Shown: positions 40,030 to 49,833 of the stretch, one piece after another
Layout: each line of letters begins with the position of its first letter
Position numbering within the stretch: the first letter of the stretch is position 1
NCBI RefSeq assembly: GCF_000236925.1
Contig: NC_016941.1
Coordinates: 930,001 to 994,000 of the forward strand
Reading direction: 5' to 3'
Length of the DNA: 64,000 bases
From: Staphylococcus argenteus
GTDB lineage: Bacteria; Bacillota; Bacilli; Staphylococcales; Staphylococcaceae
The notes under the pieces: generated by a model
The model's input: the letters and a program-made list of their open reading frames with translations, nothing else
What the model was told of the DNA's origin: nothing
The model's database searches: none
Translations under genes and position numbers: made by a program

Positions 40030-41591
40030 TGAATTTAAAGCAAGAAGTTGAGTCTAGAAAGACTTTTGCGATTATTTCACATCCCGATGCTGGTAAAACA
40101 ACATTAACTGAAAAATTATTATATTTTAGTGGTGCAATTCGTGAAGCAGGGACAGTTAAAGGTAAAAAGACTGGAAAATTTGCAACGAGTGACTGGATGA
40201 AAGTTGAACAAGAACGTGGTATCTCAGTAACAAGTTCAGTTATGCAATTTGATTATGATGACTACAAAATAAATATTTTAGATACACCGGGGCATGAAGA
40301 CTTTTCAGAAGATACGTATCGTACGTTAATGGCAGTTGACAGCGCTGTAATGGTTATTGACTGTGCAAAAGGTATTGAGCCCCAAACATTAAAACTATTT
40401 AAAGTTTGTAAAATGCGTGGAATTCCAATTTTTACATTCATTAATAAATTAGACAGAGTTGGTAAAGAACCGTTTGAATTATTAGATGAAATCGAAGAAA
40501 CGTTAAATATTGAAACTTATCCTATGAACTGGCCGATAGGTATGGGACAAAACTTCTTCGGCATTATTGATAGAAAATCAAAAACAATTGAACCATTTAG
40601 AGACGAAGAAAATATTTTACATTTAAATGACGAATATGAATTGGAAGAAGATCATGCCATTACAAATGATAGTGCTTTTGAGCAAGCAATCGAAGAATTA
40701 ATGTTAGTTGAAGAAGCTGGAGAAGCATTTGATAACGATGCATTATTGAATGGTGATTTAACACCTGTATTCTTTGGTTCAGCTTTAGCAAATTTTGGAG
40801 TACAAAACTTCTTAAATGCATATGTTGATTTTGCGCCAATGCCAAATGCAAGACAAACAGAAGAAGACGTTGAAGTAAGTCCTTTCGATGATGCATTTTC
40901 AGGATTTATCTTTAAAATTCAAGCCAACATGGACCCTAAACACCGTGATAGAATTGCCTTCATGCGTGTTGTAAGTGGTGCATTTGAACGTGGTATGGAT
41001 GTCACTTTACAACGTACTAATAAAAAGCAAAAAATTACACGTTCAACATCATTTATGGCAGACGATAAAGAAACTGTGAATCACGCTGTAGCCGGCGATA
41101 TCATTGGATTATATGATACAGGTAATTATCAAATTGGTGACACTTTAGTTGGCGGAAAGCAAACATATAGCTTCCAAGATTTACCACAATTTACGCCAGA
41201 AATTTTTATGAAAGTTTCTGCTAAAAACGTCATGAAACAGAAGCATTTCCATAAAGGTATTGAACAATTAGTACAAGAAGGTGCGATTCAGTACTATAAA
41301 ACATTGCATACCAATCAAATCATTCTAGGTGCAGTAGGCCAATTGCAGTTTGAAGTGTTCGAGCATCGAATGAAGAATGAATACAACGTTGATGTTGTTA
41401 TGGAACCGGTTGGCCGTAAAATTGCACGATGGATTGAAAACGAAGATAAAATTACTGATAAGATGAACACTTCGAGATCAATTTTAGTGAAAGATAGATA
41501 TGATGAATTAGTCTTCTTATTTGAAAATGAATTTGCGACACGTTGGTTCGAAGAGAAATTCCCGGAAATTAAATTGTATAGCTTGCTTTAA
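40029..41591 (+). CDS. prfC: Peptide chain release factor 3
   Basis: GTPase that removes class I release factors from the ribosome after termination. The 520-residue protein has the P-loop [12 protein letters not shown] near residue 17, [14 protein letters not shown] (G3) and NKLDR (G4), followed by EF-G-like domains II and III; domains IV and V of EF-G are absent, as expected for RF3. AAGGAG precedes the ATG, and the start overlaps the preceding stop. Confidence 0.95.
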   Translation: MNLKQEVESRKTFAIISHPDAGKTTLTEKLLYFSGAIREAGTVKGKKTGKFATSDWMKVEQERGISVTSSVMQFDYDDYKINILDTPGHEDFSEDTYRTLMAVDSAVMVIDCAKGIEPQTLKLFKVCKMRGIPIFTFINKLDRVGKEPFELLDEIEETLNIETYPMNWPIGMGQNFFGIIDRKSKTIEPFRDEENILHLNDEYELEEDHAITNDSAFEQAIEELMLVEEAGEAFDNDALLNGDLTPVFFGSALANFGVQNFLNAYVDFAPMPNARQTEEDVEVSPFDDAFSGFIFKIQANMDPKHRDRIAFMRVVSGAFERGMDVTLQRTNKKQKITRSTSFMADDKETVNHAVAGDIIGLYDTGNYQIGDTLVGGKQTYSFQDLPQFTPEIFMKVSAKNVMKQKHFHKGIEQLVQEGAIQYYKTLHTNQIILGAVGQLQFEVFEHRMKNEYNVDVVMEPVGRKIARWIENEDKITDKMNTSRSILVKDRYDELVFLFENEFATRWFEEKFPEIKLYSLL

Positions 41592-41709
41592 CTTTGTGTT
41601 TTTAATACAAAAATTTGCGTGAAAAAATTTAAAATACATTGGAATATTTAAGAAAAATAAATTGTATATTTTAATAGAAAACGGTATACTATGATGTATC
41701 AAATGAATA

Positions 41710-41866
41710 ACCTATGACATCCTGTCAGAGGGGAGTAACTTAAGAATCATGTACGTGTAAATGATTCGACACTTTATCGTCATTACGAAGATATCTTCCG
41801 GTAAAGTGGGCAATTAATTTTGCTTAGTGAGACCTTTGCTATTTATTTAGCATAGGTCTTTTTGTT
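41710..41866 (+). ncRNA. yybP-ykoY manganese riboswitch with terminator platform
   Basis: The 5' side has the conserved AGGGGAGTA (41729-41737) and the 3' side GAGACCTTTG (41828-41837), the pairing partners of the yybP-ykoY aptamer that senses Mn2+. The same ACCTTTGCTA can instead pair with TAGCATAGGT to form a terminator followed by five T residues (41829-41865). Mn2+ binding would hold the ACCTTT strand in the aptamer and permit read-through into the TerC gene. This matches the known class in front of TerC exporters; pairing details are my reading. Confidence 0.85.
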
Positions 41867-41899
41867 TGTACTTAACTTATTTATTTAAAGGAGTTGTAC

Positions 41900-42703
41900 A
41901 TGTTTATGGATCCAAGTTTGATTTTACCTTATTTATGGGTTCTTGTTGTTTTAGTATTTTTAGAAGGATTATTAGCAGCCGATAACGCGATCGTGATGGC
42001 TGTTATGGTAAAACACTTACCACCAGAGCAACGAAAAAAAGCTTTATTTTACGGATTGTTAGGTGCGTTTGTATTTAGATTTTTAGCTTTATTCTTAATT
42101 AGTATTATCGCCAATTTCTGGTTTATTCAAGCAGCAGGAGCGATTTACTTAATTTATATGTCTGTTAAAAATCTGTGGCAGTTCTTTAAACATCCAGAAA
42201 TTGAAAGTCCAGAAACTGGAGACGATCATCACTATGATGAATCTGGTAAAGAGATTAAAGCCAGCAACAAATCATTCTGGGGAACTGTATTTAAAATAGA
42301 ATTTGCAGATATCGCCTTTGCGATTGATTCTATGTTGGCTGCCTTAGCAATCGCAGTTACACTTCCAAAAGTTGGTATTCACTTTGGTGGTATGGATTTA
42401 GGTCAATTCGTAGTAATGTTCTTAGGTGGTATGATTGGTGTTATTCTAATGCGTTATGCTGCAACGTGGTTTGTTGAACTATTAAACAAATATCCTGGAT
42501 TAGAAGGTGCTGCATTCGCAATTGTTGGTTGGGTAGGTATTAAATTAGTTGTTATGGTACTTGCTCATCCTGATATTGCAGTATTACCTGAACATTTCCC
42601 ACACGGCGTACTATGGCAATCAATCTTCTGGACTGTATTAATTGGTTTAGTTGTTATCGGTTGGTTAGGTTCAGTCGTTAAAAATAAAAAATCACATAAA
42701 TAA
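41900..42703 (+). CDS. mntY: TerC family membrane protein, probable manganese exporter (MntY)
   Basis: TerC-family proteins export Mn2+, either to relieve toxicity or to metallate secreted enzymes. The 267-residue protein has about seven helices and the family motifs EGLLAADNAIVMAVM near residue 20 and EFADIAFAIDSMLAALA near residue 133, each with metal-ligand acidic residues. I used the ATG at 41900 after AAAGGAG. The upstream Mn2+ riboswitch supports the assignment. The name mntY is recalled from recent S. aureus work and not provable from sequence. Confidence 0.85.
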   Translation: MFMDPSLILPYLWVLVVLVFLEGLLAADNAIVMAVMVKHLPPEQRKKALFYGLLGAFVFRFLALFLISIIANFWFIQAAGAIYLIYMSVKNLWQFFKHPEIESPETGDDHHYDESGKEIKASNKSFWGTVFKIEFADIAFAIDSMLAALAIAVTLPKVGIHFGGMDLGQFVVMFLGGMIGVILMRYAATWFVELLNKYPGLEGAAFAIVGWVGIKLVVMVLAHPDIAVLPEHFPHGVLWQSIFWTVLIGLVVIGWLGSVVKNKKSHK

Positions 42704-42711
42704 TATTTTTG

Positions 42712-42753
42712 AAGAGAACAATCTTAATTTATTTTAGGGTTGTTCTTTTTTAG
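42712..42753 (+). terminator. Terminator after the TerC gene
   Basis: AGAACAATC pairs with the GGTTGTTCT arm (one bulge) and is followed by six T residues. Confidence 0.75.
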
Positions 42754-42935
42754 TGATAATTTCAATTTAATATTTCGTAATGAACGTTTATTAAATATAA
42801 CAATAACGCTAAATATCATAAATTAAGTAATTCATATACAGCATATTTTTCCTTAGAAATTGTATAGATTTTAAAGCAAATTAAGTGCTAATGTGTCATA
42901 ATGAAAAGTGATTTTATTGAATGGAGTGGACATTA

Positions 42936-45242
42936 GTGGATATTGGTAAAAAACATGTAATCCCCAAAAGTCAGTACCGACGTAAGCGTCGTGAATTCTT
43001 CCACAACGAAGACAGAGAAGAAAAAAATAAGCAACAAGACAATACACATAAAATTGATGATGGAATTTCTCATCAAGTAGATAAGCAATTACATAAAAAT
43101 ACTAAAGATAAACACGAAAGATTTAAAAATAGTTTATCATCGCATTTAGAAAAGCAAAAACATGATGACAGTAAATTACAAGAAGTTACTAAGGATCAAG
43201 CAACGACTATTAAGTATCCTAATGATAAAGAATTTAAAGATATAAAAGATGATTTAAATCAGAGAAGTGATTCGGATAATTCTAAAGGTAAAACTTTTGA
43301 AAATGAGAAATTACATGAAAAAGATGACAAAGTCGTCAATGAATCAAAGGATGATTCACAAATTATAAGTGAATCATTACATACTGATTTAATTAAAAAT
43401 GATGTAGAACAAAAACAGCAACAACTGGATTTAAGTACATCAAAAGATGATGATAAAGACTTTACTCATGTAGATTCAACTAAATTTACCAAAAATAATG
43501 CTGATCATACTGAAGATTCATTATCAGCTAAAGATGTCGAACAGCGTAATTCGCATTTTGAATCTACATCAGAAGCATCAAACAAAGAATCGAATAAGTT
43601 AGAACAGGAAAATGATAAAGATAATCAAAAACCGTTAACATTACCAGAAGAGCAAAAGTTAAAAAGGCAACAAAATCAGGACAATCAAACAAATGTTAAT
43701 CAACTAAGTGATTTTAAAACAGAAAGTGTTAATGAAGCTGGTTCAAAAGATAAAGATGAAGTAACTAATGTTCAAGAAGATAAACCTTTAAATCAAAAGC
43801 GAGTACATGACACAACTGACGACCTTGATAAAAATAGAAATGAAATCGAACAAGCTGACAATAATGCTGACAGTATTAATCAGCCTGAAGTGTTTTTAAA
43901 TAAAAATGATAAGAATAAAGAAGTAAAGCCTAAAGCACAAAATGATAATCAAAAAAACACTGCTAAGAATCATTTTAAAAATAATAAAAATCAGCATACT
44001 GACAATGTGTCATCTAGTAATAAAAAAACTGAAAAACATGCATCATCTAAACACCACAAAACATCGAAACATCATGCATCTAATTCAGAAAATAAAAATA
44101 AATCAGGTAATGAATTTGGTAGCTTAGTGAAAAAGTTTTGGCTGATGTATTGGCCTAAAATAATCATTTTAATTGGAATTATCATTTTGATTATCATTTT
44201 AAATGCAATATTTAATAACGTGAATAAAAATGATCGAATGAATGATAGTAGTGATATAGATGCTCAAAAATATACTAACACTATGAAAAATGCTAATAAT
44301 ACCGTTAAGTCAGTTGTTACTGTAGAAAATGAAACATCAAAGGATTCTTCATTACCTAAAGATAAAGCATCACAAGATGAAGTTGGTTCAGGTGTTGTCT
44401 ATAAAAAATCTGGAGATACATTGTATATAGTTACGAATGCACATGTTGTTGGTAATAAAGAAAATCAAAAAATTACATTTGCTAATAATAAGAGTGTTGT
44501 CGGAAAAGTATTAGGAAAAGACAAATGGTCAGATTTAGCGGTAGTAAAAGCGACTTCTTCAGATAGTTCGGTAAAAGAAATAGCGATTGGCGACTCAAAT
44601 AATTTAGTTTTAGGAGAGCCAATATTAGTTGTTGGAAATCCTTTAGGTATTGATTTTAAAGGAACAGTAACTGAAGGCATCATTTCAGGACTAAACAGAA
44701 ATGTGCCAATTGATTTTGATAAAGACAATAAATACGACATGTTAATGAAGGCATTTCAAGTCGATGCATCAGTAAATCCAGGGAACTCTGGTGGTGCTGT
44801 TGTGAATAGAGAAGGTAAGTTAATTGGTGTTGTAGCGGCTAAAATTAGTATGCAAAATGTTGAAAATATGGCATTTGCAATTCCAGTTAATGAAGTTCAA
44901 AAGATTACGAAAGATTTAGAGCAAAAGGGTAAAATTGACTATCCAGATGTAGGTGTTAAAATGAAGAATATTGCTAATCTAAATAGTTATGAAAGACAAG
45001 CAACAAAAATACCAGGTAGTATTAAAAATGGTGTTGTTGTTGATCAGGTTGACAATAAAGGTTTAGCAGAACGATCAGGTCTAAAACGTGGAGATGTCAT
45101 CGTTGAAGTAGATGGTAAACTTTTAGAAGATGATTTGCGCTTTAGACAAATTATATTTAGCCATAAAGATGATTTGAAATCAGTTACAGCTAAAATTTAT
45201 AGAGATGGTAAAGAAAAAGAAATAAATATTAAACTTAAATAA
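42936..45242 (+). CDS. HtrA/DegP-like membrane serine protease with long disordered N-terminus
   Basis: The 768-residue protein starts with GTG at 42936 ([19 protein letters not shown]) after GGAGTGG. Residues 1-400 are low-complexity, rich in Lys, Asp, Asn, Gln and Ser, and presumably cytoplasmic. One membrane helix at about 404-428 is followed by an extracytoplasmic trypsin-like domain with the triad His503 (TNAHVVG), Asp533 (WSDLAVV) and Ser618 (NPGNSGG), then a PDZ domain at about 670-760. It corresponds to one of the two S. aureus HtrA-like proteases. ktrD follows after 15 bases. Confidence 0.92.
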   Translation: MDIGKKHVIPKSQYRRKRREFFHNEDREEKNKQQDNTHKIDDGISHQVDKQLHKNTKDKHERFKNSLSSHLEKQKHDDSKLQEVTKDQATTIKYPNDKEFKDIKDDLNQRSDSDNSKGKTFENEKLHEKDDKVVNESKDDSQIISESLHTDLIKNDVEQKQQQLDLSTSKDDDKDFTHVDSTKFTKNNADHTEDSLSAKDVEQRNSHFESTSEASNKESNKLEQENDKDNQKPLTLPEEQKLKRQQNQDNQTNVNQLSDFKTESVNEAGSKDKDEVTNVQEDKPLNQKRVHDTTDDLDKNRNEIEQADNNADSINQPEVFLNKNDKNKEVKPKAQNDNQKNTAKNHFKNNKNQHTDNVSSSNKKTEKHASSKHHKTSKHHASNSENKNKSGNEFGSLVKKFWLMYWPKIIILIGIIILIIILNAIFNNVNKNDRMNDSSDIDAQKYTNTMKNANNTVKSVVTVENETSKDSSLPKDKASQDEVGSGVVYKKSGDTLYIVTNAHVVGNKENQKITFANNKSVVGKVLGKDKWSDLAVVKATSSDSSVKEIAIGDSNNLVLGEPILVVGNPLGIDFKGTVTEGIISGLNRNVPIDFDKDNKYDMLMKAFQVDASVNPGNSGGAVVNREGKLIGVVAAKISMQNVENMAFAIPVNEVQKITKDLEQKGKIDYPDVGVKMKNIANLNSYERQATKIPGSIKNGVVVDQVDNKGLAERSGLKRGDVIVEVDGKLLEDDLRFRQIIFSHKDDLKSVTAKIYRDGKEKEINIKLK

Positions 45243-45257
45243 TGTTGAGGTGATAAC

Positions 45258-46616
45258 GTGTCAATTTTTAGCCAGTTTATAAAAAGATCTAGTCCTCAAC
45301 AAGGTATTGTGTTGTATTACATTGTTGCCATTGTCGTTGCATTTTTATTATTAAACTTACCGTATGTTCATAAACCTGGTGTAGAAGTAAATCCTATTGA
45401 CACTTTGTTTGTTGCTGTTTCTGGTATAAGCGTTACTGGGTTGTCTCCAATAAGTATTGTTGATACATACTCTACATTTGGTCAATTAATCATTCTCGTT
45501 ATTTTAAATATTGGTGGGATTGGTGTAATGGCAATTGGTACGATGTTATGGGTTGTATTAGGGAAACACATTGGAATTAGAGAACGCCAGTTAATTATGT
45601 TAGATAATAATAAAAATACGATGAGTGGGACAGTAAAGTTAATTATCGATATTGTAAAATCAATATTTGTAATCGAACTTGTAGGTGCAATGCTATTGGC
45701 CTTTTACTTTTATCGGGATAATCCAGATTTAAAGTATGCAATCATGCAAGGGGTTTTTGTCTCCATTTCTGCAACAACAAATGGAGGATTAGATATTACA
45801 GGTAAATCATTAATACCATATGCGCATGACTACTTTGTGCAAGGTATTGTAATCTTTTTAATTATATTAGGATCTATCGGTTTTCCGGTATTATTGGAAG
45901 TAAAAGCTTATATACAAAATAGAGTTACGAATTTTAGATTTTCTTTATTTACTAAAATTACGACATCAACATATTTTTTCTTATTTATTATAGGCGTTTT
46001 AGCCATATTGTTATTTGAACATAACCATGCGTTTAAAGGTTTGAGTTGGCATCAATCATTATTCTATTCGTTATTTCAATCAGCGACAACGAGAAGCGCG
46101 GGTTTACAAACTATTGATGTAACAACGTTAAGTGACCCTACAAACATCATTATGGGGATTTTAATGTTTATTGGGTCTTCACCAAGTTCAGTTGGTGGTG
46201 GAATACGTACCACGACATTTGCGATTTTAATTTTATTTTTAATTAACTTTAGTAATAATGCTGATAAAACATCAATTAAAGCATTCAATAGAGAAGTACA
46301 CATTATGGATATTCAACGTTCATTTGCTGTGTTTACTATGGCAACAATCTTAACATTCTTAGGTATGCTTATTATCTCAGCTACTGAAAATGGTAAGTTA
46401 ACATTTTTACAAGTATTTTTTGAAGTCATGTCTGCATTTGGAACTTGTGGGCTTTCACTTGGTGTCACGAGTGATATCAGTGACGTTTCAAAGGTTGTTC
46501 TTATGGTATTAATGTTTATCGGACGTGTCGGATTGATATCATTCATTATAATGATTGCAGGACGAAGAGAACCAGATAAATTCCATTATCCAAAAGAGCG
46601 TATACAAATAGGATAA
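45258..46616 (+). CDS. ktrD: Potassium uptake channel subunit of the KtrB/TrkH family (KtrD)
   Basis: Membrane channel subunit for K+ uptake, working with a cytoplasmic KtrA/KtrC regulator that is not in this window. The 452-residue protein has the four M1-P-M2 repeats, each with a filter-like glycine (VSGISVTGLS, SATTNGGLD, ATTRSAGLQ, FGTCGLSLG). Staphylococci have two such subunits, KtrB and KtrD; position beside the HtrA gene suggests KtrD, but the name is from memory. GAGGTGATAAC precedes the GTG start. Confidence 0.88.
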   Translation: MSIFSQFIKRSSPQQGIVLYYIVAIVVAFLLLNLPYVHKPGVEVNPIDTLFVAVSGISVTGLSPISIVDTYSTFGQLIILVILNIGGIGVMAIGTMLWVVLGKHIGIRERQLIMLDNNKNTMSGTVKLIIDIVKSIFVIELVGAMLLAFYFYRDNPDLKYAIMQGVFVSISATTNGGLDITGKSLIPYAHDYFVQGIVIFLIILGSIGFPVLLEVKAYIQNRVTNFRFSLFTKITTSTYFFLFIIGVLAILLFEHNHAFKGLSWHQSLFYSLFQSATTRSAGLQTIDVTTLSDPTNIIMGILMFIGSSPSSVGGGIRTTTFAILILFLINFSNNADKTSIKAFNREVHIMDIQRSFAVFTMATILTFLGMLIISATENGKLTFLQVFFEVMSAFGTCGLSLGVTSDISDVSKVVLMVLMFIGRVGLISFIIMIAGRREPDKFHYPKERIQIG

Positions 46617-46618
46617 TA

Positions 46619-46678
46619 TAAAAGCAATTTAAGTTTAGTTAATGTTGATTTTAACTTGAACTTAGATTGCTTTTTTAG
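46619..46678 (+). terminator. Terminator after ktrD
   Basis: AAAAGCAATTTAAGTT pairs imperfectly with AACTTAGATTGCTTTT, followed by a T run. Confidence 0.8.
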
Positions 46679-46754
46679 TTTGTATTTTTAACTTATTATA
46701 TAAGACGATTAGTATTGAACATGGTAAACTAGTAACAATGAGAGGTGTAACGAG

Positions 46755-48263
46755 ATGGAAATGAACGAGAATATTAATATAGAAATCTTAACTACGTCAG
46801 ATATGCATAGTCATTTTTTAAATGGAGATTATGGTTCCAATATTTATAGAGCAGGTACTTATGTTAACCAAGTTAAATCACAAAACCATCGTGTAATTTT
46901 GTTAGATAGTGGAGGTAGTTTAGCTGGTTCTCTAGCAGCATATTACTATGCAATTGTTGCACCTTACAAACGTCACCCTATGATTAAGTTAATGAATCGA
47001 ATGCATTATGATGCAAGTGGTGTAAGTCCAAGTGAATTTAAATTTGGATTATCATTTTTAACACGATCAATTGCACTAGCGCGCTTTCCGTGGTTATCAG
47101 CTAATATAGAATATAATGTTACTAAGGAACCTTATTTTTCAACACCATACTGTATTAAGAATTTCGGTGATTTAAAAATCGCAATCGTAGGCGTCACTGC
47201 TGATGGTCTAATGGAAAATGAGTATTCTGAAATGGAGCAAGATGTTACTATTGAAAAAACTTTATTAGCATCTAAACGTTGGATTAGATATATACATGAG
47301 GTTGAGGAGCCTGATTTTTTAATAGTTATTTATCATGGTGGGCTGAATAAAATTAGTAATAAAACAAAAAATAAAAAGGCAAATTCAAATGAAGCGGAAA
47401 AATTAATGGAAGAAATTGGTGTTATAGATTTAATGATAACGGCACATCAGCATCAAACAATTGTAGGTCAAGACCATGAAACGTATTACGTCCAAGCAGG
47501 ACAAGATGCAAAAGAACTTGTACACCTTTCAATTAATTTTAAAAAGCGTACAACAACTTATGAAGTTGAGTGTATTGATTCTAAGGTAATAGACTTGAAT
47601 GAGTATGAAGAAAATCAAGAATTGCTAGATTTAACATTTTATGATCGAAAAGCTGTGGCATTTTGGTCTCAAGAAGTGATAAATAATAATGAATTAAACT
47701 TAACAGTTAATGGTTTGCAAGATTTAGTTTGTCAAAATCATCCGTTTTCACAGTTGCTACATGATGCTATTAAACTTGCATTTAATAATGATATTACATG
47801 TGTTCATGTACCTATGAATGGTGAGAAAGGGTTACATGGTCAGATTAGAAATGAAGATTTATATCATGCGTATCCGTATCCTGACAAACCGATGGATATG
47901 ACGGTGAATGGTCAAAATATTAAAGATATGTTGGAATATAGTTATTCTCATCTAGATTTTGTTGATGAACAATTAAGTTTAACAATCATTGATGAAACGT
48001 TATGTACAATGTGGCAGGGGTTTAACTATGCGATTGATATGAGCCGAGATCCGGGGCACCGTGTTGAATTAGAAAATATTAATTTAGAAAAGACTTATAG
48101 AATTACAATGACAGATTATTGTTTTAGAAATTACAAAAATTATTTGAAAGATGCAATCGTTCATGAGTCTTATGAGGATACAATGAGTACGTTGATTGCA
48201 GAAAAGTTAAAAGATCCAGATTATAGCATTAAATGTAAAGAGAACTTTATAGTTCGAAAATAG
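46755..48263 (+). CDS. 5'-nucleotidase/metallophosphatase family protein (YunD-like)
   Basis: A 502-residue two-domain protein: a metallophosphatase-type N-terminal domain (1-280) and a 5'-nucleotidase C-terminal domain (about 305-480). The first motif TSDMHSHF and the histidine motifs VIYHGGLN and MITAHQHQ are present, but the usual GD and GNHE ligand motifs read LLDSGGS and SPSEFKFG, so the metal site is altered. There is no signal peptide, so it is probably cytoplasmic. GAGGTG precedes the ATG. Confidence 0.85.
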   Translation: MEMNENINIEILTTSDMHSHFLNGDYGSNIYRAGTYVNQVKSQNHRVILLDSGGSLAGSLAAYYYAIVAPYKRHPMIKLMNRMHYDASGVSPSEFKFGLSFLTRSIALARFPWLSANIEYNVTKEPYFSTPYCIKNFGDLKIAIVGVTADGLMENEYSEMEQDVTIEKTLLASKRWIRYIHEVEEPDFLIVIYHGGLNKISNKTKNKKANSNEAEKLMEEIGVIDLMITAHQHQTIVGQDHETYYVQAGQDAKELVHLSINFKKRTTTYEVECIDSKVIDLNEYEENQELLDLTFYDRKAVAFWSQEVINNNELNLTVNGLQDLVCQNHPFSQLLHDAIKLAFNNDITCVHVPMNGEKGLHGQIRNEDLYHAYPYPDKPMDMTVNGQNIKDMLEYSYSHLDFVDEQLSLTIIDETLCTMWQGFNYAIDMSRDPGHRVELENINLEKTYRITMTDYCFRNYKNYLKDAIVHESYEDTMSTLIAEKLKDPDYSIKCKENFIVRK

Positions 48264-48305
48264 TGAACCGTTGCATCATAACAAAATAGACAAGATTAAC
48301 TAAAC

Positions 48306-48351
48306 TTAAAAACCTTTCTTAGAGAATTTCAGCTAAGAAAGGTTTTTAAGT
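48306..48351 (+). terminator. Terminator after the nucleotidase gene
   Basis: AAAACCTTTCTTAG and CTAAGAAAGGTTTT form a perfect 14-bp stem with T residues following; the flanking A run lets it act in both directions. Confidence 0.88.
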
Positions 48352-48407
48352 TTTAGAATATGCATTATAGCTGATTGACAAGCATTTAAAATCTACTTTA
48401 AAAAATA

Positions 48408-48443
48408 AATAAAAAAGCTTAAATGGTTTATACCATTTAAGCA
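48408..48443 (-). terminator. Terminator of the tRNA transcript
   Basis: GCTTAAATGGT and ACCATTTAAGC form a perfect 11-bp stem with a four-base loop; on the minus strand it is followed by six T residues, just beyond the tRNA-Ser gene. Confidence 0.88.
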
Positions 48444-48448
48444 TGTAA

Positions 48449-48537
48449 CGGAAACGGAGGGATTCGAACCCTCGCGCCGCTTTCGCGACCTACACCCTTA
48501 GCAGGGGCGCCTCTTCAGCCAACTTGAGTACGTTTCC
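48449..48537 (-). tRNA. tRNA-Ser (GCU)
   Basis: On the minus strand the gene starts GGAAACG and ends CGTTTCC plus a G discriminator. It has the long variable arm of serine tRNAs (about GTCGCGAAAGCGGC) and the T-loop GGTTCGAATCC. The anticodon loop CTGCTAA gives anticodon GCU, reading AGC/AGU. The CCA end is not encoded. Confidence 0.95.
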
Positions 48538-48539
48538 AA

Positions 48540-48614
48540 TGGCTCCACAGGTAGGACTCGAACCTACGACCGATCGGTTAACAGCCGATAGCTCTACCAC
48601 TGAGCTACTGTGGA
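48540..48614 (-). tRNA. tRNA-Asn (GUU)
   Basis: On the minus strand the acceptor arms are TCCACAG and CTGTGGA with a G discriminator and an encoded CCA (48540-48542). The anticodon loop CTGTTAA gives GUU, and the T-loop is GGTTCGAGTCC. It lies two bases from the tRNA-Ser gene, so both come from one transcript ending at the hairpin at 48408-48443. Confidence 0.95.
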
Positions 48615-48755
48615 TTAATTTGTATGTGTTTGAATATCAAGCACAAATATTATTATAACAAGATTAAGTTAATTTGCAATAGATACCATAAAAAAATATG
48701 CAGAACATTTACACTATATTTATAAAACATTCCGCATATTTTAAAAATAAACAAT

Positions 48756-49325
48756 TTATTTATCTTCGAATAGGGAATAACGTGTTAATGCTTCAAATAC
48801 GTTTAATGTGGCTTTATTATAATCTATAGGTTGATCGGGATTTTTAGAAACCATACGAGATTGTTTATCTACCATATAGTAGTAAAAAATGGAATTGTTA
48901 TATTGATGCCATAAACTGTGGTATGAAACATGAAGAATAATTGATTCGTTATTAATAAAAGTTACTTTACATTTACGATTTTTTAATTCTTTAATATTTT
49001 CTATATAATGCATATTTAGCCAAATGTTTTCGTGTTGTCTGTCAGAATGAGTTGGGAAAAAATAAGTTGGAAATAAGGGTGTTAGTAAAATAGGTGGTTT
49101 ACTAGAAATGCCAGTAATGCGGTTTGTTTCTGCTTTCTTGCCAAGGTATGTATTACCATAAAATTTGCAAGAGCGTTCTATGATTTTCTGGACTTTAAAT
49201 GGATTTTGTATACGCGTTTTATCAAACCGGATAATTTCACTACCATTTCTTTGATCATCATCATCAAATGCTGGTCGAATAACCATGTCTCCTTTGCGTA
49301 TCACATAAATATTTTGAGAATACAT
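48756..49325 (-). CDS. comK: Competence transcription factor ComK
   Basis: ComK activates the DNA-uptake genes; in S. aureus it is normally silent and works with SigH. The 189-residue protein matches the ComK family (IYVIRKGDMVIRPAFDD at the start, IWLNMHYIENIKELKNRKCKVTF centrally). I used the ATG at 49325 because GAGG lies eight bases upstream. S. aureus has two comK genes; I take this one to be comK1 by position. No frameshift is present. Confidence 0.88.
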   Translation of the reverse strand: MYSQNIYVIRKGDMVIRPAFDDDDQRNGSEIIRFDKTRIQNPFKVQKIIERSCKFYGNTYLGKKAETNRITGISSKPPILLTPLFPTYFFPTHSDRQHENIWLNMHYIENIKELKNRKCKVTFINNESIILHVSYHSLWHQYNNSIFYYYMVDKQSRMVSKNPDQPIDYNKATLNVFEALTRYSLFEDK

Positions 49326-49534
49326 AAGCAAAACCTCGCTTTATTAAGTTTTAAACCATTAATATAAAAATACAATTAATGATATAAAGATATTTTATAA
49401 TAAAATTTCAAGTTGTCAAGTTATTGTTTTGGTGAAAAACTACAATAATTTTTGCTTAATAGTCAGAATATTCATTGATTTCAAAATTAGAAAAATGTAT
49501 ACTTATTATAAATTAAAGAAAGGTAGTGATTTCT

Positions 49535-49753
49535 ATGAAATACAATACTAATGTTAAACATACAACTTTAGAAGCATTTGTCACAACCGTCAATGATTTA
49601 GGTATTGAATTAATTATCAATGAAGCACTCCGAGAGGTAAGAAAACGACAGCTCGTAGAACTCATAGATGACGCACTCGTCAATAAAGATGAAGCAGCAT
49701 TTAATCAATATACGACAGAATACAAAAATTTGGAGGCATTTCTCGGTGAATAA
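49535..49753 (+). CDS. IDEAL domain protein
   Basis: A 72-residue soluble protein whose C-terminal half (ELIDDALVNKDEAAFNQYTTEY) matches the IDEAL domain, named after its conserved residues, a helical hairpin found in Firmicute proteins such as those linked to phosphotransfer and competence. I prefer ATG at 49535; an in-frame GTG at 49526 is closer to AAAGG. It lies between comK and lplA and ends at a bidirectional terminator. Confidence 0.7.
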   Translation: MKYNTNVKHTTLEAFVTTVNDLGIELIINEALREVRKRQLVELIDDALVNKDEAAFNQYTTEYKNLEAFLGE

Positions 49754-49781
49754 TATTGATTCGAATTCCATAACGCAATCA

Positions 49782-49829
49782 TAAAAGGACTATTCTTAAC
49801 ATTTCATACATGTAAGAATAGTCCTTTTA
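49782..49829. terminator. Bidirectional terminator between the IDEAL gene and lplA
   Basis: AAAAGGACTATTCTTA and TAAGAATAGTCCTTTT form a perfect 16-bp stem with a 14-base loop between converging genes. Confidence 0.9.
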
Positions 49830-49833
49830 TCAT

